DNA of 60,244 nt from Candidatus Cloacimonadota bacterium (GTDB taxonomy: Bacteria; Cloacimonadota; Cloacimonadia; Cloacimonadales; TCS61): assembly GCA_021735645.1 (NCBI GenBank), contig JAIPGP010000010.1, positions 1 through 60,244 of the forward strand. Reading direction: 5' to 3'. Numbering within the stretch: position 1 is the first letter of the stretch; each line of letters starts with the position of its first letter. Of this stretch, positions 35,301 to 44,226 are shown piece after piece. The position numbers and the translations under genes are program-made. The notes beneath the pieces are model-generated. The model was not told the origin of the DNA. It did not search any database and was given only the letters and a program-made list of their open reading frames with translations.

Positions 35301-36392
35301 GCCTGGGGTGGACCTGATGGCTACGGCTATGTCTGGATGGATAGTAATGAATATAATGAGATAGAATTTGACTGGATTGATATCTCCGGTACAGGGACGG
35401 CAGTAAGTTTTACTGATAATGATACATCTACTGAGCTGCTGTCTTTGGGTTTTACTTTTAATTTTTATGGTGAAGATTATGCAGAATTCAGGATCAATCC
35501 TAATGGCTGGATAGGTTTTGGTGAAGATAATACGGAGTGGTCAAATACGTCTTTGCCAAACAGGGATGCACCATGTCCGGCAATATTACCGTTTTGGGAC
35601 GATCTGTATCCTCTGATAGAGAATGAGGGCGGAGGAGTAGTTTATTATCAGAATTTTGAGGATCATCTGGTAGTGATGTTTGATGATGTGATGCACTTTT
35701 CCGGTAATTATAACGGCACTTATGCTTTTGAAGTTATCATCTGGGCGGATGGCAGAATAAAAATGCAATACCACGACCTGGAGGGAGATATAGACACCTG
35801 CACAATTGGGCTTCAAAGTTCAGATTTTCAGGAAGGTTTGCTGGTAGTTTATAATGATACCTATCTGGAAGAAAGTCTGGCAATTGAAGTTAATAAAGTG
35901 GTTGACTGGATGAATTTCACTCCCGAATGTGGAGAAATTCTAAATTATGAATCACAGAATATACAGATCAGTGCCAATGCAGACAGTCTTTCCATTGGTG
36001 AATATTGCTGCAATCTAATAATTCATTCTAATGATCCTGAACAGGCAGAAGTTATAATACCAGTGATACTTACGGTGATAGAATCAGATATTGGTGCCGG
36101 TGATGAAATAATCTCGACCAGTTGCTTGAATTGCAATTATCCCAATCCCTTTAATCCCACTACAACAATAGAATACCAGATAGCTGAAAAGGGTCTTGTA
36201 CATCTGGATATCTATAATATTAAGGGGCAGCATGTTACAACGCTTGTGTCTGAAATTCAGGAATCCGGTAAACATTCAGTTATCTGGCAGGGTAGAGATG
36301 ATAAAGGTAATCAGCTTGCCAGTGGTATTTATCTAACTAGATTGAGGGCAGGGAGGCATTCATCTACCCGTAAGATGATTTTGCTGAAATAG
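32004..36392 (+). CDS. C25 (gingipain-like) cysteine peptidase with sorting domain, copy 2
   Basis: About 1462 residues with the same order of parts as the gene before it: signal peptide, propeptide-like region, peptidase C25 with His in VNHLGHSNPTYN (near 450) and Cys in SQGCYNGSFD (near 485), CARDB-like domains, a MAM-like domain ('IMEDFESADFSMFNWEF'), a nidogen-like domain ('INPNGWIGFGEDNTEWSN'), a BACON-like domain and a sorting module (YPNPFNPTTTIEYQ, ending MILLK). Its first part is nearly identical to copy 1 and its last 84 codons are nearly identical to the beta-helix gene that follows, so it is a mosaic of both neighbours. The next gene starts 69 bp on, so cotranscription is likely. 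Confidence 0.9.
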   Translation: MKQSIVILVVFFSVLLSNAAGIEFCRSFDYPEVSNKAQGMVIEYEDCLLSGAEGEPYLPWQGISLLLPQNECIETITLKSVEYYDKEERGDIAPAGRQFFISQPGPADYQPVPDPEIYEKDAKFPISCLSGYTTGYLCGHSIGSMRICPVEYNPIKQTVRFIKSIELEIKTESVANVMKLMANLRSRKKVEERIERIVENSEALAGYSYREDYRTGDCDLLIITSTVFGENFAEYINYKESTGYMTSLKYVEDIYNEYSGIDEAEQVRNCIIDYYQNNNLEYVLLGGDAGNIYEEAIVPHREMMLYSLPSDVYYSNLDGTFYDEESGDWGNYGDMDMYSEIAVGRWCVDCANEITIMSTKHINYQNEPVINDICKGLMVGEQLDEWTWGGDYKHEIATGGYFNGYETAGFPAYYSITELYESLGGFENVDIFNEFSNLGTHLVNHLGHSNPTYNMKVNNSDLVEENFTNNGITRGLAIGYSQGCYNGSFDNYHFNGYYTEDCFAEKMTGGISGGEVACIANSRSGYYSYGNTDGASQYYDRMFFDGLFGEDITKIGEINSFSHEADVSQLEIFVLREIFYETNLFGDPSLDIWTEEPLVMNVILPESANQGDTEINIETGVEGARAALLSEGELLARGITNIEGDLTLNVPEGIASPYPLQVSVIAHNYQRYTGEIEVLTPSAYVVYQACAIHDETGNNNNAIDFGETISLDLAVINGGDEEAGACSFVLNSLSDAVTLIDYQETSGAIGAGEIEELELAFSFMVSDAAADSQQLEFTLTVSSEGEEWESGFTQEVLAPELVYESFSIDDSIQGNNNGMLDPGEGVELHLQIGNNGHSTAPAGVANLSSYNPNITIDDLDVAFTEIIPNGNTELLFSVIASDGLEIGSEVDFYLNCQAGNYNLEHVFSSTSGLIMEDFESADFSMFNWEFPDDVDWEIDTLAYEGEYSACCGETEQQDASTLSLDCDVMFDSEIVFCCKVSCYRFADYLIFKIDDEEIWQWTGEVPWVEVSFPVTQGHHTFEWSYEKQANDIGGANRVWLDNIRFPALGIPGTAELVFDQEQISITAEQGGTGSANLTLINQGEENLHWEGSKYYLDSRAWGGPDGYGYVWMDSNEYNEIEFDWIDISGTGTAVSFTDNDTSTELLSLGFTFNFYGEDYAEFRINPNGWIGFGEDNTEWSNTSLPNRDAPCPAILPFWDDLYPLIENEGGGVVYYQNFEDHLVVMFDDVMHFSGNYNGTYAFEVIIWADGRIKMQYHDLEGDIDTCTIGLQSSDFQEGLLVVYNDTYLEESLAIEVNKVVDWMNFTPECGEILNYESQNIQISANADSLSIGEYCCNLIIHSNDPEQAEVIIPVILTVIESDIGAGDEIISTSCLNCNYPNPFNPTTTIEYQIAEKGLVHLDIYNIKGQHVTTLVSEIQESGKHSVIWQGRDDKGNQLASGIYLTRLRAGRHSSTRKMILLK

Positions 36393-36404
36393 TGAGAAGG
36401 TGGG
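36139..36404. repeat. Sorting-domain block, copy 1
   Basis: 266 bp coding the sorting module plus 12 bp past the stop codon. It matches 38731-38996 with three mismatches (offset 2592). Confidence 0.92.
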
Positions 36405-36461
36405 ATGTGATTTTAGATATTTGGCGAAGGAAATATTATTAAGCAAATTACAGGAGGAAGC

Positions 36462-38984
36462 ATGAAAAATAAGCTTTGGGGGTTACTGATCATACTATTA
36501 TTATTAGTGTCTATTTATGGCGAGACCTTTTATGTACCAGAGGATTACACCACAATTCAAGGGGCTATTGACGCTGTAGAAAATGGGGATGTTATCATAC
36601 TAAGCCCAGGGACTTATTTTGAGAATATTGATTACAATGGGAAACAAATAACAGTAAGTTCTTTATTTTATGAAACCTCAGACCCGCAATATATATCTGA
36701 GACCGTGATAGACGGGGGAGGAAATGATTGCGTGGTTAGAATGCTCGGTGTTAGCGGGTATAGCAGTGGATTATCAGGACTCACGTTAACTAATGGTAAT
36801 TATTCTCATGGTGGGGGTATTTATCTTTGGGGATCACCAGTACATCTTTCTGATTTAGTAATAACCGGCAATGTGGCTGTGGATGGAGCAGGAATACACT
36901 GTGACTGGTCAATGGGGGTATTTATTGATAATGTGACTATCACAAATAATGAAAGCAGCGATGATGGGGGAGGAATTTATATAGATTACTCAGCCGTAAC
37001 AGTAAACAACAGCATGATTTCTAATAACATAGGAAACAATGGAGGGGGTATCTATATAGATGACGGAGTTCTAAACATGAATAATGATACAGTATGTTAC
37101 AACCTGGCAGAGCGGGGAGGAGGAATATATATAGAAGGTTCGGATTCAAATATAAATGAGGTAAAGATACAGGGGAATCATGCTACAATAAGCGGTGGGG
37201 GGATTCACATCCAGTATTCTGATCCTTATTTAAGCAATGTGATAATTACGCAAAACACTTCTGATGGCAGAGGAGGTGGTTTGTGGTGTGATGGTACATT
37301 AATCCCCGTATTCAGTTCAACAAACTTGTGTGATATTTACCTGAATAATACTACCTGCAGTTGTTGTGGTAATGATATATACTCAAATCTTGCTATTACT
37401 GTAATAGTAGATACCTTCACGGTAATGTATCCCACGGAATATCACATACAACCCAGAGACAGTACACAGATAATAATGCAAAGCGGAAAAATAGAGCAGC
37501 ACGATCAAGATCTATATGTATCATCCTCAGGGAGTAATAGTAATAGTGGTCTAAGTTCGGCAGACCCCCTTAAAACTATACAGTATGCACTTTGCTCAAT
37601 TTTACCTGAAGAAGGAGATACTTTAAATATTTTTCTGGACGATGGATTGTATAGTCCAACCAGTAATGATGAGCATTTTCCTATAATGCTTCCCAGTAAT
37701 GTGCATTTGTGCGGCACAGGAATAGAGGAAGTTATATTAGATGCAGAGGGAAGCAGTCATACAGTCTGGGAATGGTATGCAACCAACATCAAGTTATCCA
37801 ATTTAACGATTACAGGTGGTTCCCACTATTATGGAGCCGGATTATTTTGCGAATACACAAATATGAGTCTGGAAAATGTTTTAATCAGTGACAATGTGGC
37901 ATCTCTTTTTGGTGGTGGAATAAGAGGAGAATTTTCTGAATTATCCATAAAAGACGTGAGAATTGAGAATAACTATGCAGGAGATGCAGGTGGAGGAATA
38001 TGTTTGAACCACTGCGATGAAGTAGAAATGAACAAAGTTTCGATAACAAATAATGAATCTGAATATGGTGGAGGAATATCAATGTCTTCCTCAGAGCCTG
38101 AAATGAGAGGAGTGAAAATAGCAAACAATCATGCTACAGCCTATGGTGGAGGAATATGCAGTTTTCGTTCAGAAGCACTAATGCAAACGATAGAGATTAG
38201 TGGTAATATCTCTGATTATACAGGTGGAGGTATGTATTTACTGGATGATAACCCGATTATGGTAAATGTGACGATCGCTAATAATGAAGCATTTGCCAAT
38301 GGCGGGGCAATGACTTTAAATGAAGGTTCTCAGGTGAGTATTGTGAATGGGATTTTGTGGGATAATACCCCTGACGAAGTTTGTTATTGGACACAGAGTG
38401 ACTTCAATGAAATGAATTTTGCCTTTTGTGATGTTCAGGGTGGAATGGAGAATATTTTCACATACAACCATGGTCAGATAAACTGGTTGGGAGAAAATAT
38501 TGATGCCGACCCATTGTTTATAGAACCACAAACAGGAGATTATCAACTGGAACCAGGGTCTCCATGTATCGATACCGGGATAGCGTATTTTGAATATAAT
38601 GGTGAAGTTCTGGCAGATTTATCAGAAGAAGATTATGAGGGGACATTACCTGATCTGGGAACTTACGAATACGGGATGTCTGCAATAGAACCTGAGGATA
38701 TCGTGAAACCTGAGTTCTTTATCTACGCTCATCCCAATCCCTTTAATCCCACTACAACAATAGAATACCAGATTGCTGAAAAGGGTCTTGTACATCTGGA
38801 TATCTATAATATTAAAGGGCAGCATGTTACAACGCTTGTGTCTGAAATTCAGGAATCCGGTAAACATTCAGTTATCTGGCAGGGTAGAGATGATAAAGGT
38901 AATCGGCTTGCCAGTGGTATTTATCTAACTAGATTGAGGGCAGGGAGGCATTCATCTACCCGTAAGATGATTTTGCTGAAATAG
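36462..38984 (+). CDS. Double beta-helix exported protein with sorting domain
   Basis: 840 residues: signal peptide (MKNKLWGLLIILLLLVSIYG); a first parallel beta-helix about 25-300 with many 'GGGI' turns ('NNGGGIYIDDG', 'SGGGIHIQYSD'); a second start of the same type at about 348 ('DLYVSSSGSNSNSGLS', 'PLKTIQYAL', a DUF1565-like opening); a second helix to about 650; a choice-of-anchor Q-like end ('ADPLFIEPQTGDYQLEPGSPCIDTG'); and a sorting module (HPNPFNPTTTIEYQ, ending MILLK). GGAGG precedes ATG 36462. No polysaccharide-lyase active site was recognised. It is likely a surface binding or degrading protein cotranscribed with the C25 gene 69 bp upstream. Confidence 0.88.
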   Translation: MKNKLWGLLIILLLLVSIYGETFYVPEDYTTIQGAIDAVENGDVIILSPGTYFENIDYNGKQITVSSLFYETSDPQYISETVIDGGGNDCVVRMLGVSGYSSGLSGLTLTNGNYSHGGGIYLWGSPVHLSDLVITGNVAVDGAGIHCDWSMGVFIDNVTITNNESSDDGGGIYIDYSAVTVNNSMISNNIGNNGGGIYIDDGVLNMNNDTVCYNLAERGGGIYIEGSDSNINEVKIQGNHATISGGGIHIQYSDPYLSNVIITQNTSDGRGGGLWCDGTLIPVFSSTNLCDIYLNNTTCSCCGNDIYSNLAITVIVDTFTVMYPTEYHIQPRDSTQIIMQSGKIEQHDQDLYVSSSGSNSNSGLSSADPLKTIQYALCSILPEEGDTLNIFLDDGLYSPTSNDEHFPIMLPSNVHLCGTGIEEVILDAEGSSHTVWEWYATNIKLSNLTITGGSHYYGAGLFCEYTNMSLENVLISDNVASLFGGGIRGEFSELSIKDVRIENNYAGDAGGGICLNHCDEVEMNKVSITNNESEYGGGISMSSSEPEMRGVKIANNHATAYGGGICSFRSEALMQTIEISGNISDYTGGGMYLLDDNPIMVNVTIANNEAFANGGAMTLNEGSQVSIVNGILWDNTPDEVCYWTQSDFNEMNFAFCDVQGGMENIFTYNHGQINWLGENIDADPLFIEPQTGDYQLEPGSPCIDTGIAYFEYNGEVLADLSEEDYEGTLPDLGTYEYGMSAIEPEDIVKPEFFIYAHPNPFNPTTTIEYQIAEKGLVHLDIYNIKGQHVTTLVSEIQESGKHSVIWQGRDDKGNRLASGIYLTRLRAGRHSSTRKMILLK

Positions 38985-38996
38985 TGAGAAGGTGGG
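38731..38996. repeat. Sorting-domain block, copy 2
   Basis: Partner of 36139-36404, 98.9% identical although the rest of the two genes is unrelated. The identity runs through the stop codon into 'TGAGAAGGTGGG'. Confidence 0.92.
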
Positions 38997-39051
38997 GACT
39001 TGGGACTCGAAACTCGGGACAGGAGTTTTGGGTGACTTTGACTTGATGCAG

Positions 39052-39101
39052 GTCAATCTTTCCAGATTGACATTAATAAATCTTAATCTAGAAAGATTAA
39101 G
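39052..39101. repeat. Pair of adjacent hairpins (REP-like)
   Basis: GTCAATCT-TTCC-AGATTGAC (39052-39071) and CTTAATCT-AGAA-AGATTAAG (39082-39101) are two 8-bp stems with 4-nt loops, 10 bp apart, sharing the core AATCT/AGATT. They resemble the two-hairpin layout at 19745-19837 but have a different sequence. They lie in the leader before ATG 39226. They could be REP-type repeats or a leader attenuator; there is no U run. Confidence 0.55.
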
Positions 39102-39225
39102 CTACAACATGCCGAATATTCCAGGGCTGAGTGGTTTAGTCAGGTTAATATACTACCACATTTACCAGCAAGGAATGAAAATTGCTTTAATAATATTGAT
39201 TGAGAAAATAATAAGGGAGCATAGA

Positions 39226-42200
39226 ATGAAAAAGACTGGAGCAATTTTATTTATTTTATTGTTAATCGGGCTTATGTATGCTGGTGAGATAGCTTTTGAG
39301 AAGAGCTTTGATATGCCACAAGTTGTTGATAATGAGATGTATTTGCAAATAGAGTATGATAACTGTATGTGGTTTGGAGCTGAAGGTGAACCCCTGGTGC
39401 CCTGGATGGGTGTTGATCTGCTGCTGCCCCAAAATGAACAGCTTACAGGTGTAAACATTCTGGACATAGAGTATTACAGTGAAATATCAACCGGAATAAT
39501 TCAGCCAGCAGGCAGACCTTTTCCGATTTCACAGCCAGCACCGGCGAATTATCTACCAGAGCCTGATGCGGCTATATATGGGACAGATGCAGTATTTCCA
39601 CTGAGTAGTTTGAGCGAATATGGGACAGGTTTTCTCTGCGGTCACAGCATAGGAACATTCAGTATTTGTCCTCTGGAATATAATCCGGTGCGCAATACTG
39701 TGAGATATATCAAATCAATCAGTATTAAACTGGAGACCTCTGCAGTGGAACGCTCAGGCGAGTTAAATGCCAGACTGCGAGGCAATGAGGAAGTGCTGAA
39801 TCGTTTAGAGCGGATAGTAGATAATCCTGAAGCAGTGGGGACATATAATTATACAACCCAGCGTTTATCAGATTATGATCTTTTATTAATTACCAGTTCA
39901 GGATTAGCAGATGATTTTGCTGAATACGTGGAATTTAAGGAATCAACGGGATATTCAGTAGCAGTGGAGACAACTGATGATATTTATAATGAATATACTG
40001 GTGTGGATGATGCGGAAAAGGTAAGAAATTGCATAATTGATTACTATCTGACCTATGGTATAGATTACGTGATATTAGGTGGAGATGCCGGTAATACAAA
40101 TGAGACAGCCATAGTACCACATCGGGGATTTGCAGTATCTGACGATCCCTCCCTGCCATCAGATATGTATTTCAGTAATCTGGACGGGAACTGGAATGAT
40201 GATGGAGATGGTAATTGGGGAGAATACGGTGAGATTGATGAATATGCAGAACTGGCAATTGGCAGAATGTGTGTGGATAGTGCTTCAGAAGTAGCTATTG
40301 AAATTGAAAAGCATATTCTCTATCAGAACACTCCTGTAGAAGAAGATATTGAGAAAAGCGTAATGGTTGGTGAGGAGCTGAATAACAGTCCTCAGACCAA
40401 TGGTGGAGATTATAAGGATCAGATAGTAGATGGAGGATATCATGACGGTTACAGCACAACCGGAATATCAGCAAACTTCAATGTAAATTATTTTTATGAA
40501 AGAGACACTAACTGGAGTAAATATGATCTCATGGACGAATTTTCTGATACAGGAATCAATCTATTGAATCATCTGGGACACAGCAGTCCGACCTATAATA
40601 TGAAAATGGAGAACAGTGATCTTACGGAAGCGAATTTCACAAATAATGGGATAACACGTGGCTTTACGATCGGATATTCGCAGGGCTGTTATAATGGCTC
40701 TTTTGATAACTGGCATTATAATGGGTATTACGTAGGAGAGGATTGTTTTGCAGAAAAGATCACCGGTGGAATATCTGGTGGTTATGTAGCCTGTATAGCC
40801 AATTCTCGTTATGGCTGGTATATGCCCGGGGGAACAAACAGTTCTTCTCAATATTATGACCGGATTTTTTTTGATGGAATATTTGGCGAAGGCTTATCTA
40901 AGATAGGAGAAGTAAACCAGTATTCTCATGAAGATGATGTGAGCTATATGCTAAATGACAGTAATATGCGCTGGGCGTGCTATGAAACCAATTTGTTTGG
41001 TGATCCTTCTCTGGATATCTGGACGGCTATTCCTGAAGATATTGTGGCTACAGTACCACCTTCTGTTTCAATTGGCGTTTCTCAGATAAGTATTCAAACT
41101 AATGTAAATAATGCCAGAGTAGCAATTTTGCAGAACGGTGAATTACTGGGAAGAGGCATGACCGGTTTTAATGGTTTGCTTAATCTGAACCTGGAAGAGG
41201 CAATCACCAGTCCGGCTCCACTGGACATCTCAATAATTGCTCATAATTATAATCGCTATGAAGGAATAATTATTGTAGTATCTGATCAGCCTTATGTAGT
41301 ATATCAGGGATATACTTTAGATGATTCAGCGGGTAATAACAATGATCTGCCGGATTATGGTGAAGAGATTTCACTTGATCTGGAGCTTTATAATGTCGGT
41401 AATCAAAACGCTGTTAATACAGAAGTGACTGTCAGCACAGATAATGAATATATTACTATGCTGGACGATAGTGAGATCATTGGCGTGATCAATGCTGAAA
41501 GCATAATAGAACTCACAGATGCCATCAGTTTTGCCATAAGTGATGCTATTCCTGATCAGGAACTGGTTAATTTCACAGTGACAGTGACAGGTGACGGCAG
41601 AGAAGAATGGGTTTCATATTTCCAGATAACTATTAATGCTCCTGCCCTGGTTTATGGTGGAATTAGTATAGATGACAGCATAATAGGGGATAATGACGGG
41701 ATTCTTGATCCTGGCGAAACCGCAGAAATAACTTTGCTGATATTGAATAATGGACAGAGTGATTCACCTTTTGCCAGTTTGCAATTATCATGTGATAATG
41801 CAGAAATAAACCTGCAAATCCAGAATGTGGATTTAGGGATTATTGCTGCTAATGGTGAGTTAGAAGGAGTTTTTCCTGTAACTGTGGGAACAAATATTGA
41901 GATAGGCACGCCAGTGGAATTCACTTTGGTATGTCAGGCAGATAATTATACTATTCTGGAAGAGTTTGTGGAACCAGTAGGTTTGATCGTAGAAGATTTT
42001 GAAAGCGGAAACTTTGAGAGCTACGACTGGACATTTAGTGGAAACAGCGACTGGGGAATAAACACTCTGGCTTATGAGGGTTCATATAGTGCAAAATCAG
42101 GAAATATTAATGATAATCAAAGCAGCAGTATCCTGCTTGATCTCAATGTATTATTCAACGGGCAGATCAGTTTTTCATATAAGGTATCTTCCGAAGGTGG

Positions 42201-44208
42201 TTATGATTTCCTGAAATTCTATATTGATGGCTCAGAAGTCGGTGCCTGGTCTGGTGAACTTCCCTGGGCACAGGCAACATTTGACATCTCTCAGGGAGAG
42301 CATTCAATTCAATGGAGTTTTACTAAGGATGGCTATGTTTCCAGCGGCTCAGATTGTGCCTGGATAGATTATATAATCTTCCCGGCAATTGGTATTCCTG
42401 ATCCGGCAGAGATGGTGCTGGATGCCGAGGAGCTCAGCTTTATACTGGAAGAAGGAGAAACAGGATATGCTAATCTGGAATTAGCTAATGAAGGTGAGGA
42501 GAACCTGATCTGGAATGTTAGTAAACACTATCTGGACAGCCGCGACAGCGGTGGACCAGATAATTATGGATATATGTGGCTGGACAGCAATGAAGCAGGT
42601 GCAGTGGAATTTGACTGGATAGATATAACCGGGACAGGTAATTCTGTGAGTTTCACACATAACGATGAAGGGACAGCACTTTTGCCAATGGGATTCACTT
42701 TCAATTTTTATGGGGCAGATTATAATGAATTTCTCATTAACCCAAATGGCTGGATAGGCTTTGGTGCAGATAGCGATGAATGGTCAAATACTTCATTACC
42801 GGAAAGTGATGCCCCACGACCAGCTATCATGCCTTTCTGGGACGATCTCTACCCCGCAATCGGCGGTAATGGTGGAGGAACGGTATATTATCAGAGTTTC
42901 ACTGACTATCTGGTAGTGATGTTCAATGACGTTATTCATTATCCCGGAGATTATAATGGAACTTATGATTTTGAAGTTATCATCTGGGAAAATGGTGATA
43001 TCAAGATGCAGTATAACAGTCTGGATGGAGATCTGGATACCTGCACAATAGGAATTCAGAATGCTCAGGCTTCAGATGCTCTGCAGGTAATCTACAATGA
43101 CGATTATCTGGAAGAAGAACTGGCAATTTATATCCATAAGGTAGTTAACTGGCTGGATATTTCCTCGACCAGCGGTGAGATAATGATGAATGATCAGCAG
43201 AACCTGCAGTTTACAGCCCACACCGATGAGCTGGAAGCCGGTGAATATGTTTGTGAATTGATCTTTAATACGAATGATCCCTTGCAGGAGACAGTGATTA
43301 TTCCTGTAACTCTGACAATAGGCATGGGAGTGATCTATGGTGATGTGGATAGTTCGCTGCTGGTGGATGCATTTGATGCTTCCTGTGTGCTGCAATACAT
43401 TGTGGGACTTGATCCGCTGCCAGAGCTTGATCCCCTGCCCTGGGAGGCGGAGCGGATGGAAGCTGCTGATGTGGATAACAGCAATAACCTTGAAGCTTAT
43501 GATGGTTCTTTGATCCTGCAATATGTGGTGGGCGTTATCTCAGAATTTCCTGCCCAGAATGGTGATCCCGTGAATGTGCCTGAGGCAGGTATAAGAATGG
43601 ATTGCCTAAATGATGCCGGGCAATATTTTTTGCGGCTGATCTCAGAAGGTGATATTTATTCACTTACAATGACTGCTCAGGCTATGGAGAATGTGAATCT
43701 GGGAGAACCGGAACTGCTGGAACCAGAGAATACCATGCTGGCCTGGAACGATGAAGATGACTGGATACTTTCCTGCTGCAATGCCTACAATTTCTCTAAT
43801 GATATAGTGATTGTGCGTATTCCGGTTGCATTGAATGAAGAATCTGGGGAAGAGGCTTTCCTGCTGCAGATAAATACTGCTGACTGGGTAGAATACACCT
43901 TTGATTTCAGTACTGTAGATCAGAATATTAATGAGATAATTTATGCTAATCAGCTGCTGGGCAATTATCCTAATCCCTTTAATCCAGAAACCACTCTGGC
44001 ATTCACCGTGAAAGATGATAACACTCCGGTGAAGATCAGTATTTATAATGTGAAAGGGCAGCTAGTGCAGGTGTTAACAAATGAAGCATATAGCTCTGGC
44101 GAGTATTTGCTTACCTGGGATGCAGCAGGACTGGCAAGTGGAGTCTATTTCTACCGCTGTCAAATGGCTGATTATGTTTCTACACAAAAGATGTTATTAA
44201 TGAAATAA
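39226..44208 (+). CDS. C25 (gingipain-like) cysteine peptidase with dockerin-like pair and sorting domain
   Basis: 1660 residues. I chose ATG 39226 because it opens the signal peptide (MKKTGAILFILLLIGLMYAG) behind GGGAG; the frame stays open to 38992 but that part is spacer. Layout: propeptide-like region; peptidase C25 with His in NHLGHSSPTYN and Cys in SQGCYNGSFD; CARDB-like domains; MAM-like ('IVEDFESGNFESYDW') and nidogen-like ('INPNGWIGFGADSDEWSN') domains; a BACON-like domain; a dockerin-like pair at about 1370-1445 (GDVDSSLLVDAFDA and ADVDNSNNLEAYDG); a beta domain of about 110 residues; and a sorting module (YPNPFNPETTLAF, ending MLLMK). It is the only intact-active-site C25 here that has both dockerin and sorting modules. 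The next gene follows within 18 bp. Confidence 0.9.
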   Translation: MKKTGAILFILLLIGLMYAGEIAFEKSFDMPQVVDNEMYLQIEYDNCMWFGAEGEPLVPWMGVDLLLPQNEQLTGVNILDIEYYSEISTGIIQPAGRPFPISQPAPANYLPEPDAAIYGTDAVFPLSSLSEYGTGFLCGHSIGTFSICPLEYNPVRNTVRYIKSISIKLETSAVERSGELNARLRGNEEVLNRLERIVDNPEAVGTYNYTTQRLSDYDLLLITSSGLADDFAEYVEFKESTGYSVAVETTDDIYNEYTGVDDAEKVRNCIIDYYLTYGIDYVILGGDAGNTNETAIVPHRGFAVSDDPSLPSDMYFSNLDGNWNDDGDGNWGEYGEIDEYAELAIGRMCVDSASEVAIEIEKHILYQNTPVEEDIEKSVMVGEELNNSPQTNGGDYKDQIVDGGYHDGYSTTGISANFNVNYFYERDTNWSKYDLMDEFSDTGINLLNHLGHSSPTYNMKMENSDLTEANFTNNGITRGFTIGYSQGCYNGSFDNWHYNGYYVGEDCFAEKITGGISGGYVACIANSRYGWYMPGGTNSSSQYYDRIFFDGIFGEGLSKIGEVNQYSHEDDVSYMLNDSNMRWACYETNLFGDPSLDIWTAIPEDIVATVPPSVSIGVSQISIQTNVNNARVAILQNGELLGRGMTGFNGLLNLNLEEAITSPAPLDISIIAHNYNRYEGIIIVVSDQPYVVYQGYTLDDSAGNNNDLPDYGEEISLDLELYNVGNQNAVNTEVTVSTDNEYITMLDDSEIIGVINAESIIELTDAISFAISDAIPDQELVNFTVTVTGDGREEWVSYFQITINAPALVYGGISIDDSIIGDNDGILDPGETAEITLLILNNGQSDSPFASLQLSCDNAEINLQIQNVDLGIIAANGELEGVFPVTVGTNIEIGTPVEFTLVCQADNYTILEEFVEPVGLIVEDFESGNFESYDWTFSGNSDWGINTLAYEGSYSAKSGNINDNQSSSILLDLNVLFNGQISFSYKVSSEGGYDFLKFYIDGSEVGAWSGELPWAQATFDISQGEHSIQWSFTKDGYVSSGSDCAWIDYIIFPAIGIPDPAEMVLDAEELSFILEEGETGYANLELANEGEENLIWNVSKHYLDSRDSGGPDNYGYMWLDSNEAGAVEFDWIDITGTGNSVSFTHNDEGTALLPMGFTFNFYGADYNEFLINPNGWIGFGADSDEWSNTSLPESDAPRPAIMPFWDDLYPAIGGNGGGTVYYQSFTDYLVVMFNDVIHYPGDYNGTYDFEVIIWENGDIKMQYNSLDGDLDTCTIGIQNAQASDALQVIYNDDYLEEELAIYIHKVVNWLDISSTSGEIMMNDQQNLQFTAHTDELEAGEYVCELIFNTNDPLQETVIIPVTLTIGMGVIYGDVDSSLLVDAFDASCVLQYIVGLDPLPELDPLPWEAERMEAADVDNSNNLEAYDGSLILQYVVGVISEFPAQNGDPVNVPEAGIRMDCLNDAGQYFLRLISEGDIYSLTMTAQAMENVNLGEPELLEPENTMLAWNDEDDWILSCCNAYNFSNDIVIVRIPVALNEESGEEAFLLQINTADWVEYTFDFSTVDQNINEIIYANQLLGNYPNPFNPETTLAFTVKDDNTPVKISIYNVKGQLVQVLTNEAYSSGEYLLTWDAAGLASGVYFYRCQMADYVSTQKMLLMK

Positions 44209-44226
44209 AATTTATTTGGAGGATTG

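Noticed and set aside
38992-39225. 78-residue extension of the C25 protein at 39226
   Set aside because: It covers spacer words and the twin hairpins; the signal peptide and ribosome site are at 39226.
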